From the NCBI RefSeq assembly GCF_000002595.2, contig NC_057012.1, positions 6,112,550 to 6,176,549 of the forward strand: 64,000 nucleotides of DNA, given 5' to 3'. The notes below the pieces were generated by a model. That model made no database searches. It saw only the letters and a program-made list of their open reading frames with translations, and had not been told where the DNA came from. Numbering within the stretch: the stretch's first letter is position 1; every line of letters begins with the position of its first letter. Origin of the DNA: Chlamydomonas reinhardtii (lineage: Eukaryota > Chlorophyta > Chlorophyceae > Chlamydomonadales > Chlamydomonadaceae). The position numbers were made by a program, and so were the translations under genes. Shown here piece by piece: positions 33,773 through 45,150 of the stretch.

Positions 33773-35343
33773 TTCTAAATGCTGTGGATACCGTAGCTTT
33801 GGATAATGTTGTAAATTGAGCTTGACTTTGTTGCGAATACAGTATCGAATGGCAAAAGAACAGACAGTTTTCTTGTGGGCCCTGACGTGTTAACCGTCAC
33901 GCGGCAATCTTCATCCCGAGTGGCCACACTCCCCAAGCCCCCACGCCAACCCCCCTGCCGGACCCGCGCCCCCCACCCCCCTTGCCTGCGGTCGTGATGG
34001 AACATGGCAAGGGGCAGGAAAGCGTAGTCCCGATGTGTGTGGCTCCCACCCGTGCCCACATAAATGCGTAGCAAGAAGGGACAAGGCATTGGTGCGTCGT
34101 TCGCGCGCTCGTGATGGAACATGGCAAGGGGCAGGAAAGCGTAGTCCCGATGTGTGTGGCTCCCACCCGTGCCCACATAAATGCGTAGCAAGAAGGGACA
34201 AGGCATTGGTGCGTCGTTCGCGCGCTGTTACTGTACCGACGGTAGCTGGCAGGTTGTGTCGATGTTTTGCTGACGCGCATTCCTCACGCTCCGGGCGCCC
34301 GGCCAAGGCGATAGCACCACACAGACTCAATGCGACGCCACACCGCGCGGATAGCATAGCCGATGCGCACCTGCAGGCAGTCGACCCCTTGCCTGCGGCC
34401 GATTCCATCCCAACAGTGACGGAGCATGATTTTATTGAAGGCACACGTTGCCCTCCCATGAGCACTGGCCAAAGGTAGGAGTATGCATCACAGATAACAC
34501 CTTTACTCGTGCCTTTACTCGCCCGCACTCGGCTTAGAGGCATACCATACCAGCTAGGCCGCCTTACGCCGGCCGCCTGCTTGCACCAGCTTGCACCCGA
34601 TGCCGCGACTCCCGCGCGCAACGACGCTCAACCGCGAAAGCCACACGGCCCCCTCTTCCTCTCATACACGTGCCCTTGCCCTGCCTTCCACGCGTCCCTG
34701 TCAAGCCTGCCCCGCCTGCTCTGTGGTGCAGGCATGCATGCAAAACTGCGAACCCTGCTCTGCACTGCCGCGCCCTCCTGCATCTGCACTATCATGAGCC
34801 CGGCCCAGGCCGCGCCTTCAGCTGCCTCTGGCTGCTGTGCCGGATCTGCACGCCCATCCCAGCGCCCCCTCCTCAGCACGCCACCAGCAGCTCCCACGCA
34901 CGCGTGCCCCGCCGCCGGGTTAGCTTCAGCCCCGTCACCCAGCCCACGCCAAGCCTGCCCACCTTCCCACCCGGGCTTCTGCATCCCAGCTGCAGACCTG
35001 CACACCAGCTGCCGCCAGCCGCCAGGCCTAGCCGTCACCGCTCCGCCTCCCATCCCCACTGCTCCCACCGTCTCCAACTCCTCATCAACATCACCATCGA
35101 CCTCCTCACTGATGATCGCCGTCGCCTCTGCCACTGCTTCCACTCCTTCCACTCCTTCCCAACACAACAACATGGTCGCCATTGACGCCATCCTCCTCCT
35201 CCTCCTGGCAGTGGTGACGGTGGCGGCTGCAGTAACCTCCTCGTCCCATGCCGCTGCCGATGCCCTACCGCTGCTGCTGCCCTACCGCTGCCGCTGCCCT
35301 ACTGTTGCCGCTGCCGTACCGCTGCCGTACCGCTGCCGCTGCC
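33773..35343. other. MLDP 5' region and TIM21 3' UTR
   Basis: These 1.57 kb hold the MLDP promoter (left part), the 117-bp tandem duplication (33994-34227) and, towards the right, the 3' UTR of TIM21. A CTACCGCTGCCGCTGCC-type minisatellite occupies about 35262-35350 and overlaps the end of the TIM21 reading frame. No additional gene is recognised. Confidence 0.5.
33994..34227. repeat. 117-bp tandem duplication upstream of MLDP
   Basis: Two essentially identical head-to-tail copies occur, 33994-34110 and 34111-34227. Each begins GTGATGGAACATGGCAAGG and ends GTCGTTCGCGCGCT. They start about 220 bp upstream of the MLDP ATG, on the 5' side of that gene, so they lie in its promoter or distal 5' UTR. 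Confidence 0.93.
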
Positions 35344-35350
35344 CTACCGC
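35262..35350. repeat. CTACCGCTGCCGCTGCC minisatellite at the TIM21 stop codon
   Basis: These are imperfect units of CTACCGCTGCCGCTGCC and CGTACCGCTGC. They run up to and just across the TIM21 stop (35344-35346, which reads CTA on the plus strand). Expansion could shift the protein's C-terminus. Confidence 0.7.
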
Positions 35351-38300
35351 GGCGGCGACACAATGGTGAGGCGCTGCGGCCCGCTGCCTGCGCCCGAGGC
35401 CGGGTAGGCGTCCACCAGCAGGTAGGTGTAGGCCCACAGGCCTGTGGGGTCCTTGTACATGTCCGCGTTCACCTGCAGAGGCACAGGCAGGCGGGCGGGT
35501 GAGCACACGCAAATTTGTTGCCGACCCTAGTGCGGTTCTTGACGCATATATATACAGGCAGGCACCTTGCGGGCCTGTATGGCAACATGCAAAGCTGGAC
35601 CACGGTTTCGGTGTGCTATGTGTGGTGTATGCACGAGCATCTGCTGTGCCGGGTGTGTGTGATTGCAAGGGATCCGCATGAAAGTACCGCGTCAGGTACC
35701 AAACGAGTGGACGCGCGCGTGTGCATCCAAAACACACACGCCACACCTCCCTGTCCCTCCCCTTCCACCTGGCCAGTGCCGCTGGGCCCCTTGATGTAGA
35801 ACTGGATCTGTAGGATCGTGGGCAAGGCACAATGAAGCGAGCGCACTGGATCAGCAAGTGTAAACGTCACGCAGCAATACGGCAGTAAGTCAGCGGCCAC
35901 TGAAAGACCCGCGTCAATCAGCTGCCCCACTCGCGTCCCGCGACTACTGATGCTGCCGCCACCCCTATCGCGCCCCCCCTCCGTAAAAACCAGCAGTCAA
36001 CCACTTCTCCCCCGGGCCGCCCAGCCCCAAACTCCCAAAGCACCTGGCTGCATGCCCTTTGAACAGAACCCCGAGGGTCGTTCCCCTACCTCTCCTCCAC
36101 CCTCCAATACCAGCCGGGTTCGCTGAACTCTCGTCTTAACGTAACTGCAAAAAGCACACTCCTTTCAATATCCCCATACCCCCCCTGCCGCACCCCCACA
36201 TTACCCCCATAGCACCCCTGCAGCACCTCTACAGCATCCCTGATGATGCCGCCTCTCACCCGCACGTGCTCCACGCCGTTCTGGTCCTTGTAGATCTGGT
36301 GCGGGATCTGCTGCCGCGCCACGCGGCTCTCGCTGTTGCTGCCCCAGGCTGCAGCCACAGGCACACACGCACACACGACAGAGGCAGGAGTGGGGCGCGC
36401 CGCGTCAGCCGGCGGCCGTACCGCAGAGCAACGCACGGCGAAAGTACCGCACCAGCGACAAAATTCTCGCAGCGCGATGGCAAGCAACCTGCTCGTCCAG
36501 GTCCGGCACGGTATCCCGCCGCAGGGCCGTCCCTGGGCCGTGCCCCCGGAGCGCCGCGGCCCCCATCGCCATGCCATTCCGACAGGATGCCATCCATTCC
36601 CCACACGCGCTGTCGCTCTCACCCCGGATATCGCCCGCCTCGCCGATGCGCACGGTGATGCGCGGGTCGGACTTGAGCCGCTCCAGAGTGGCGTTGAAGG
36701 CGGTGATGGCGGTGGGCTCGAAGATGAGGCTGGACAGGACCTGGTACAGCACGAAGGCCAGCACCTGGTGGGGGCGGAGGGGAGGATGGGAGGGTGGGGA
36801 GGGTGGGGAGGGTGGGGAGGGTTCCAGGCATGATTGCTTCAGACGACGGCGGTGATGACGGCGGGGAGGAGAGGAGCAGGGAAGGATGGGGAGGAGGGGA
36901 GGACTGCAGCTGAAGGATGGGGCAGTTGGCTCCGAGACTAAAGCAAGCGAGACCCGGCGCAATTCCGCGGTCCCTCTGCCTGCCTCACCGCCGCGTCCAT
37001 GTTTCTGCCCCTCCCCTCCCCACTTTGGAGGCTTCGTTTGGCACCTTCGCCATCCCCTGTCTCTCTCCCTACTCCCCTTTCTCCCCCCACCGCCCATCCA
37101 TCTCCCCACTCCCCCTGCTGGTCCCCTCCTCCGCCCCCCCTCCCTCCGCCCCGTAACTCCCCCTCGTTCCCCCCTTTTCGCGACTGGGTGGGCTTCCTGA
37201 CCAGGATCGCACCCTTTCCTTGGACTCAGGCACAAGCCTCCCCCCCTCCAGCGATCCCCCTCTCACCCCGAACGCCGCCAGGATGATGACTGTGTAGCTG
37301 GTGCCCTCCACCACGCCCACCGGCCGCTGAGGGATCTTGTCCGTGATGGAGTCGATGCGCTCCTGGGTCAGCTCCAGGGAGTCGTACTGCGTCGTACGCG
37401 TACGAGCGTTACGTAAGGCAAGCAGATGGAAAGGTACATCGGGGTGGGGAGGGAGGGTTTCGGGGGTGAGCACGCAGAACCGGAGTGGGTGCGCGAGGAA
37501 GGGTGCCGCGTGCCGCGTGCCAGCTGTCGCGTGCGCCTTGCTGGGCTATGCAGGTGCTGGAGCAGCCCGCCAGATTCCAATGGCAGCGCGCTGTTGCTGA
37601 TGTGCCGCGACCGCACTGCAGGCAAGGGACCGCCCCTGCTGGCGTCGCCGCTGCGGCCTGCACTCGCTCCCCCTGCCGGCAATCGGGCCTCCCGGCGCTC
37701 TCGCCACCCAAAGTGCCCCTCCCTTCCCTTCCTCCCACGTGCTTCCCCCTATGCGGTCCTTTCACATTGATTAATGCTGTTCCTCGTTTCAGTGAATGCT
37801 TCACCGGTGGCCCTGAAGCACCGGAGCCGGACAAGCGCGCCGCGCCGCTCCCTCACCTTGTCCTTTTGCCCGCCCGGCTGCTGCTGCTGGGGCTGCTGTT
37901 GTGCGCTTGCCGCCGCGGCGAAGGATCGGAGGCCCTGAAGACCAATCGGAGACTCCTGCAGGAGCGTATGTTAACAGCAATACGTTACGTCGAAGCACAC
38001 GGCGGCAAGAGACCACAGGCCTGGTTGCATCAGGGTGATACGTGCCTCTACGGCCTTCCCCCACCACAAGGCGACAGTCCCGCTCCTTGGGAAGGCGACA
38101 CTCCCGTTCCTTGGGAAACACTTATGCCGGGGGAAGGCGCTAGAACGGGCAAATTGCCCTTGACCACGGCCACACCACCAGGGGACGTACCGCAAGCTGC
38201 TGCGCCAACCCGCCGTAGTGCGACGCCAGCGCGCTGCTAATTAGCCGCTGTTGCTGGGCGAGGCCCTGCCTTATCGCATCTCCTGTGTATGTAGTAACGT

Positions 38301-38476
38301 GTTCCCAGCGTCAGGCATCGGCTTATCGCGGCATGCGTGACAAGCGGCATTTCCTCCATCTCGAGCCTCCCACCTTGACGCAGAGCACCGATCACGCCCC
38401 CGCAAGATGCAAGCTCATTGGAAAACCTAATCGCTAGATTAATAAGCTGTGGCCCACGTTGGCGTGCGGACTGCAT
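35344..38476 (-). CDS. TIM21: TIM21, mitochondrial inner-membrane import component
   Basis: Eight exons: 38476-38396, 38265-38191, 37955-37857, 37386-37267, 36764-36623, 36348-36260, 35807-35769 and 35472-35344, giving 257 aa. TIM21 is a single-span subunit of the TIM23 presequence translocase that links it to the TOM complex and the respiratory chain. The N-terminus is basic and amphipathic (MQSARQRGPQLINLAIRF) with a probable cleavage region at LRSFAAAA. A Gln-rich linker is followed by the membrane helix (SYTVIILAAFGVLAFVLYQV). The intermembrane-space domain carries the family marks: ITAFNATLERLKSDPRI, AWGSNSESRVARQQI, the D..G.EHVR strand (DQNGVEHVR), IQFYIKGPSGTGQV and ADMYKDPTGLWAYTYLLVD. 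The first two exons are the least certain; they rest on frame agreement and presequence character. Confidence 0.88.
36787..36828. repeat. GGGTGGGGAG tandem repeat in a TIM21 intron
   Basis: About four units of GGAGGGTGGG lie beside the donor-side intron sequence between two TIM21 exons. Confidence 0.75.
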
Positions 38477-38870
38477 TGTGCCTGCGGTGTTTCACTTCAA
38501 AAGCGATCGTGCCGGAGGAAAGCAGGTCGGCGACAAAGGTTCGTCTACTTCGTGTAGCTGTAGCTATCGTGTTACAAGTTTCATAGCCCGCAACCTTCCG
38601 GCGAAACATCAAGTCATTCGTTCCATTGCGTGACACGCACACGTCCTCGCCCGGCACTTATCCACCAGCACCACCAGCACCACACGAGGTCCACAACAAC
38701 CTCCACACATCACAACCGCCAGCTTTCCACGCCGGATGCTCCTATGCGCGCCTACCTCTCCACTTCGTCTTCCCCATCCAACACAGCGCCGCCTGCCCCA
38801 GCCTGCTCTGCCGTACTCCGCTGCCCCAGCCCTGCTCCTCCAGCTCCTTCCGGTCTGCCTCCTGGTGCTG
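38477..38870. other. TIM21 promoter overlapping the SNARE 3' UTR
   Basis: These 394 bp lie between two minus-strand genes. The SNARE transcript's TGTAA lies at 38572-38576, leaving less than 100 bp before the TIM21 ATG, so the TIM21 promoter must overlap the SNARE 3' UTR. Confidence 0.5.
38572..38576 (-). other. Candidate poly(A) signal TGTAA for the Bet1-like SNARE
   Basis: It lies 295 nt past the SNARE stop codon on the minus strand. Confidence 0.45.
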
Positions 38871-40282
38871 CTACCCGCCCAGCACCGCTCGCCCGATGCG
38901 GTACACCTGCGAGCAGGGCGCAAGAGGAGGCGGCACCACGGCGTCCCAGGTTGAGGGCCGCACATTGCAGCATGCAGGGGATTCTGGGCAGGCACGCGCC
39001 GGCACCGGCCACACACACAGCTGCACTCGCGCTTAAGACCCGCCCGCTGCATCGGACCAGCCAGCTACAAACGAGCCAGCCCCGGCCCGGCTGCCTCGTC
39101 CCGCTTCCCAGGACGTGCCAAGGTACCCCTATTGCAACGCCAACAACAACAGTCCCGGTTGCTGCACAAGAAAGAGCTGGTGACTCGGACCCAGACGGGC
39201 CGCTACGCCCGACCCCTCCATCCCGCCGTGCTTCCAAACAGCTGCTGCAGGCCGGGCTCGCCCGTCGGTCCGCACGTCACACATAGCAGTGCGCCGCGAA
39301 CACCGGCCGGCGCCCCCCTCTCCCCACTGCGCAGCTCATGCAACGGAGCATGGCACTGTACTCACCGCATGCCCCTATTCCCAACTCCCAACCAATACCT
39401 CCCCCCCTCCCCGCCTCTCCCTCTCCCTGCCCCCTCTCCCTGCCTCCCCCTCACCTTGCCCAGCACGTACAGCACCGTGAACATGGCCACCGCGAACAGC
39501 ACCAGGTACAGCATGTGGTTGGAGCGCGCCTGGCGGGCGGCGATGTTGAGCCGGCCCATGGCGCGCCGCATCACCAGCTTGGCGCGCTCCATGGTGTCCT
39601 CCTGTGCAGATGTATATATGTAGGCCAGATAAATGACCGGGGCTGGATGGGATTACGTGGGGCGTGGCCAGATGCGGCGGGACTAGGCGGGAATGCTAGG
39701 GGTTGAGGGTGGGGGTGTGTTGGATGGGCATTGGGCAGCCCGGCGGCAGCCTTCTGCGGTTCTGCCACAGCCGCTCGGCCTCCCCACCCAACTCTGTGAG
39801 CATGTGTTGCTTAGCTTTCCAGCCCGAAGTCACATGGTGTAGGAATGACCTGGCGTAGCCGCTCCGCCGCTCCTTGAACAGCTACGAGCAGCCTGAGCGT
39901 GTGCTACAGCCTCCCATTGACTTCGCTGGCCCCTCCCAACGGCTGCCCCCCCGTCCCCCACTGGCACCCACACCCACCAGCGAGTTGATGATCTCCCCCT
40001 GCTCTTTCCGCTCATCCTCGATGGCCAGAGAGAGCTGCGGTGGCCAGGTGCAAGCAGCCCGTGGTGAGCAGTAGGAGGCATCCCAGAACTGGATGGTTGA
40101 GGGGGGATCTTCCTGAGCGCGGCCGTGCGCCATACCGTGTGCCTTACCTGTTTAATCTTCTTGACATGACCGCGAAGTCCCTCAACCTCGCTATCAAAGT
40201 CGAACTTGCCAACGTTTATGGTGACCTGGTCCTGTTGCCGCGAGCTGAGCCCTCCTCTGCGAATGAATGCAAAATCATTCAT
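38871..40282 (-). CDS. Bet1/Sft1-type Qc-SNARE
   Basis: Four exons: 40282-40148, 40034-39978, 39601-39455 and 38906-38871, giving 124 aa. Qc-SNAREs of the Bet1 group act in vesicle fusion between the ER and Golgi or within the Golgi. The SNARE helix runs from about 37 to 92 (VKKIKQLSLAIEDERKEQGEI, then MERAKLVMRRAMGRLNIAARQ). The MGRL and hydrophobic spacing align well with animal Bet1. A C-terminal anchor follows (MLYLVLFAVAMFTVLYVLGK). Unlike many SNAREs it does not end at the membrane: the last exon adds a short basic luminal tail (VYRIGRAVLGG). The start ATG is the first in frame after upstream stops. Confidence 0.85.
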
Positions 40283-41066
40283 TGCTTGCCGCGAAAGAAT
40301 TGAAGCATGCTAGCCTCGAGCCTGACCTTGACGGGTATCCAGCCATGGCCGAGTCCTTCCAAGGAGATAGCAGGGCCTTGGTGTCCTGCCTCGCTATCTC
40401 GTGCAGTGCATCATCGACGTCCTTTAAAATAGCTACAATTGCGAGCTCTTGGCGAGCGACAGGGTAACTGGAGGTAACGATGGAAGTAATTCAGCGAAGT
40501 TGGAAGCCAGACTTGCAGCAAAGACGAGTGAGCCTGGGGCTATTGCGACAGGCAGAGAGTACTTTCAAAGCACGCAGCGAATCGCTAGGGGCGGAGACGC
40601 CGAGTCACAGCTGCCCATCCCACCATCGCACTACGGCACCACCCCGCCCGTAACCAACTACAGGCCTCCCTCAGGCGCCACTACACAAGCACCACCCTTG
40701 TATCCCGCATGCGCAGTAACTGAGTCCACGAACCATCTCAGCTACGCTACGTCAGGCTAGGGCACAGAGAGCTGACAACGACTCCCACAGTCCCACCCAG
40801 CGTGTGCACACGCCCCTAGTGCCCAAGCAACGCAGGCCGCAGGGCCTGGCGTTGGGGCGTGAGGCCGCGCCTAAGCGCACAGCACCAGGACCAAAGCAAC
40901 AACACGGTCATCGTCATATGTACACCGTCACCAACCACAAACCACAAACAGCCCACGCGTCATCAACACGTGACATCATCACCACCACCTCACCCCCACA
41001 CCACCACCTCAGCCTCCACCACCACACCTCAACCCCCCCCCACACACACACACGCCACAGCACCCC
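40283..41066. other. Intergenic: SNARE promoter and Gemin2 3' UTR
   Basis: These 784 bp lie between minus-strand genes. No gene is recognised. CACCACC-rich and (CA)n stretches occur at about 40975-41056. Confidence 0.5.
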
Positions 41067-41263
41067 TCACGCCAGGTCTGCCAGCCCCGCCGCCGCCGCC
41101 GCACCGCTGAGGTGCTCGTCCTGGCCGAAGTAGCCGCCCGCCACCGCCAGCAGCACGTTGAGCCGGGGCAGGGAGGGGTCGTCGGAACGGGACAGGCCGG
41201 CGCGCAGCGCACAGCAGCGGCGCACCTGCGGATGCGTGGGTGCAGCGGCAGGGTTGTAGCGGG

Positions 41264-41302
<39 letters not shown>

Positions 41303-43919
41303 GGGGGGGGTGATCGCCAACATGACCAAAGAGATGAATGCCCGCACGCGGGACAGTCCTGGCTGCTGCGTGAGCACGCCCACGCTTCGGCCCATGAACC
41401 TCCCATCCCTTCCGTCCGTTGGCCCAAACTAGAATCTCCATCACCCGCGCATGCACAGCGTCGACCTTTTCCCCGTGTGCTTACTCTACACACTCACAAG
41501 CTCGCGCAGTGCCGCGGACACGTCGGGCGGCACCGGCCGCTCCAGCACCGCCGCAAGCGCAAACAGCCACTGGCAGCGCATGTAGCTCAGAGCCGTGCTA
41601 CTGCTGCTTCTGCTACTGCCACGGCTGCTGCTGCCGTTGGCCGCGCCGCTGGGGGTGCCGCTGTTACTGCTGCTGCCGTCGGCCGGTGCGGGCGCGGGCG
41701 CGGGTGCGGGTGGTCGGGGTGGTGGGGAGGGCAGGGGCAATGCGGAGAGCTGTGCCACGTGGCGCTGCAGGAGGCAGCCCACCGCCACCTGGGAGGGGAG
41801 TTACATTTGTAATTATTAAGAAGTGAAGGGGAGGGGGGAAGGAGGCGGCAGGTGGGTTGCGGCAGGGCCGGAAGCTAATGCCAGGGGGAGCTGGCGTAGA
41901 CCGTCGTCACTCATTCATGACACACGGATTACAAGCTATGCGCCGAGGGGGAGGGGCCCTCCGGGGCGGGTTGGAGCCCGCGCTGATGGGCGGCGGGCGT
42001 GCGACAGGTGGCCGGGGCTGCGGTACTGCCCACCAACAGCACGGCGCCTCTGCCTACAACACGTACGGTGCATGCACGCACGTGTGTACGCCCTCTCACC
42101 TGGTCCATAGCCAGCACGGTGCGCACCACCGGGCCACACAGCCGGTCCGTCTCGCCACCGCCGCCGCCGCCACCGTGCCCACCAGCGCCACTCTGCCCCC
42201 CAGCGCCAGGCGGCGGGGATGACGTCGGTGGCGGCGGCGGCGGGCCCGCGTCCTCCTCCTCCTCCTGCTCCTCCTCCCCGTTCCCACCCACTCCTCCAGC
42301 TGCTGTCCCCCGCCCGTCACCGCCTCCGCCTGTCCCACTTCCTGCGCCTCCAGCGGTTTGTCCTGTTTGCTGCTGCCCTTGCCCCTGCTCCTGCTGCTCC
42401 AGCGACTGCCACTGCTCGAAGCACAGGCGGTCCCAGGCGCGCACGTTGTCGAGGTGGGGCAGCTCAGTGGCCGACAGCTCTGTGAGGGGAGGGCGTGCAA
42501 ATGCGTGCGTGGGGGCCGGGTGAACACGTAGACACGCCACGCCCACCACATACGTGTGCAGCTTCCCCAATGTAACACGACACGCTTGAAATCGAAACCA
42601 AAGCCCAATGTTTCTATGACTCTCGCACCTGGTCCTTTTTCCCCCGATACAGCCCCCCACCCATGCTGACCGCACGCTCCATGCCTGGCTGTCCAAAGCC
42701 CCTGCCCCACCCGGTGACCCGGCTGCCCCACCGCCCCTGCACCCACCTTGCACGTGAGACCGCCGCATGGCCGCCAGCGCCTGCCGCAGCCGCGCAAAGT
42801 CCTGCAGGCACCAGGTGTGTGCGTGTGTGTGGGGTGGGTGGGTGGGGGGGGGGCCAGGCCGGGGCGCAACGGCAGTGGGGTCCAGCGTGGTGTGGTGTGC
42901 GTGTTGGCGCTTTGCAGACCCCGAGCTGCATGAGGCATGCTAGAGCATGAGAGGAGGCGCACGCAGGCGCATGAACGTGTGCGGGTTTACGCCACCCCTC
43001 TTCCAGCCACACTCTCATACCACACGTCCAAATCCCCGACCCCTAGCCCCCAGCCCCCAGCCCCCAGCCCTCGCACCTGCAGGAACACAGTCAGCCACTT
43101 GGGGTTGGGCCGTGCCCAGTCCTGGCACTCTGCATCCACCGGCGGAGGCACCTGCGCCGCAAACGCCGTGCCGCGCCGGCGGCCCCGGCTCGCCCCACCG
43201 CCGCTGCCGCCACCGCCGCCGCCGCCGCCAGCCCCATCACCCGAAGCCGCGGCCCCGCTGGATCCAGGTTCCGAGGTGCCGTCGCCCGCCGCATCAGCTG
43301 AATCCGGATTCTGGTCCTGGGCCTGGCGCTTGGAGGAAGCCAGCTTTTCTGGATCCACGTCTTTGCGCGTCACGCGAGGACACTGCGCCGCTTCGTAGCG
43401 CACCCACTGCAGGTACTCCTCGGCCGTTTGAGGCGGGCCTGTCGGCGTGCGTGTGTGCGGGGAGCGGGTCGGTTGAGACTCGGCTCGAAAGGTGTTTTGC
43501 GTGGGGAAAGTAGAAAGTGGTTGTAGAGCAGATGAGAAGCTACGCATGGTGCGGGGGGAGGGTTGCCGGCGTGTTGAGGAGCGGGAGGTGGCGCGCGGAG
43601 CGGGTGTGGTTGCACGATGCACACGCGCCTGCACACGCGCCTGCACAATCCGGACCCCCCTGCCTCCTGACCCCCTACCCCATCCCTCTCAACTCCGGGA
43701 CTTTCGCACCGCAACCGCAACTGATGCAGAGCTAATCCCACCTGCACTGAAGTCAGGAGGCCCCTCGGGCACCGGCAGTGCTTGCGAGATGCCAAAATGC
43801 GTAAGGTTGTACTCCTCGTCTTCTGTGTCCATCTCGCCCTCCGCCTCTTCTTCACCCTCATACTCCTCCCCCTCGCCCAACTCCTCGCCGTAGCCCTCGT
43901 GCTCTTCCTCAATGTCCAT
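41067..43919 (-). CDS. GEMIN2: Gemin2 (SIP1) homologue, SMN-complex spliceosome assembly factor
   Basis: Six exons: 43919-43742, 43438-43077, 42801-42747, 42479-42100, 41788-41498 and 41225-41067, giving 474 aa. Gemin2 holds the Sm-protein pentamer while the SMN complex loads it onto snRNAs. Family landmarks are ALPVPEGPPDFSAGPPQTAE with EYLQWVRYEAAQCP (P-x-T-x-EEYL-x-x-VR-x-EA-x-x-CP), the helices KWLTVFLQ/DFARLRQALAAM, LPHLDNVRAWDRLCFEQW, MRCQWLFALAAVLERP, LRELVRRCCALR and the final LNVLLAVAGGYFGQDEHL. The N-terminal 45 residues are very acidic. The protein is nearly twice the usual length because of Gly/Ser/Gln-rich insertions in exons 2, 4 and 5. The start is the ATG at 43919; a stop lies in frame further upstream and no other ATG lies between. 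Confidence 0.88.
41267..41310. repeat. (TG)n plus poly-G microsatellite in the last Gemin2 intron
   Basis: About 17 TG dinucleotides are followed by about ten G, between the last two Gemin2 exons. Confidence 0.9.
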
Positions 43920-44737
43920 TCCTGAGCGGGCCTGGCCTGCCAGTAAAGCTGCACACACAGCAAGCTCGCTCTTGCAACAACTGGGGGCAATCGGTGGCAA
44001 CTAGGGCCAGGCAACACGGAGCTCCCCTTCTAGGCTAGCTTGTGCAAATTGACTTTATTACAGTCACAATGGTGGGGTCCTGCAGATAAATATAGAACGC
44101 CTAGCTAATCATCTTACCGTCACCATCCGGCCCACTAAGCCAGTGGACAGCAAACCCACTGGGCCAGTGGGCTTTGGTTGTCATATAACCACGTAACATA
44201 ACAATCAACTATACTAATGCTAAATTACAGTATTGTCACTCCAGGCCGGTGCGACAGCTGGCCCCGACAACATTCCGGGGACATCTCGCGGGCAGTGCAG
44301 CTCGCTGGCACCAGATACAGGGCAGCTGTCGATGCAGTTGATATACATAAGCATCGTTATGTATTGTTTGCAGCTTTGGGGATGCTATGGCAGCTCAACT
44401 TTTGCGGGGACCCCGATCACTAGCGCTTGGGCGGTGGCCCTTGGTGCGAGCGGTGCTTTCCTCGCTGCCAGCGAAACGTAATGGGTATTGCCGTGGGAGG
44501 CAGATGCGCGGGGGTGGGCGGCAGGGCGGCAGGCCGGCGGGAGGCAAAGCTGGGGGGTGGGAGGGGGTAGCGACCAGACAGCAGGGGGAGCAGCGACTCT
44601 GAACGGGGGCACGCCAACCCTCCTCGGCAGGCTCAATTGATGCTGCAGCTCTCACTTGGGAGTGTTCGCTTGCAGTTGGGGGACGATACCGGGCACACGA
44701 AAAGCTACGTCGGGGTCAATGCGGGGCGGGCCATGCG

Positions 44738-45050
44738 AGCGTGGGGCAGGGGGTGGGGAGCGACGTGTGCGGCCCCAGACACCCCCCCTGCCCAGGCAAT
44801 GCCGCCCGCCCAGCCTGCACCACATTTGGTGGACTCCAGCCATACTGCACACGCCCAGTGCTGTACGGAGCATGAGAAGGACCGTGGTGGATTGGATGCA
44901 CCGTGCTCTGGCTGGGTGGGATCATTCGAGCGTGGGGCAGGGGGTGGGGAGCGAGCGTGTGCGGCTCCAGCCACCGCCCTGCCCAGGCAATGCCGCCCGC
45001 CCAGCCTGCGCCACATTTGGTGGACTCTAGCCATACTGCACACACCCAGT
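44738..45050. repeat. 190-bp tandem unit inside the palindrome arm
   Basis: Units start at 44738 and 44928, with GAGCGTGGGGCAGGGGGTGG at each start and CACATTTGGTGGACTC near the end. The second unit is cut by the gap. Mirror copies lie at about 45188-45500. Confidence 0.85.
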
Positions 45051-45150
45051 NNNNNNNNNNNNNNNNNNNNNNNNNNNNNNNNNNNNNNNNNNNNNNNNNN
45101 NNNNNNNNNNNNNNNNNNNNNNNNNNNNNNNNNNNNNNNNNNNNNNNNNN
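45051..45150. other. Assembly gap (100 N)
   Basis: Exactly 100 N occur, the usual placeholder for a gap of unknown length. It sits at the symmetry centre of the palindrome and inside its tandem repeat, where assembly would be expected to fail. Confidence 0.99.

Noticed and set aside
38237-38476. A separate 79-aa protein upstream of TIM21
   Set aside because: Its first 27 residues have presequence character and a donor (GGGGGC|GTGATC) that joins in phase to the next TIM21 exon; the remaining frame is intronic.
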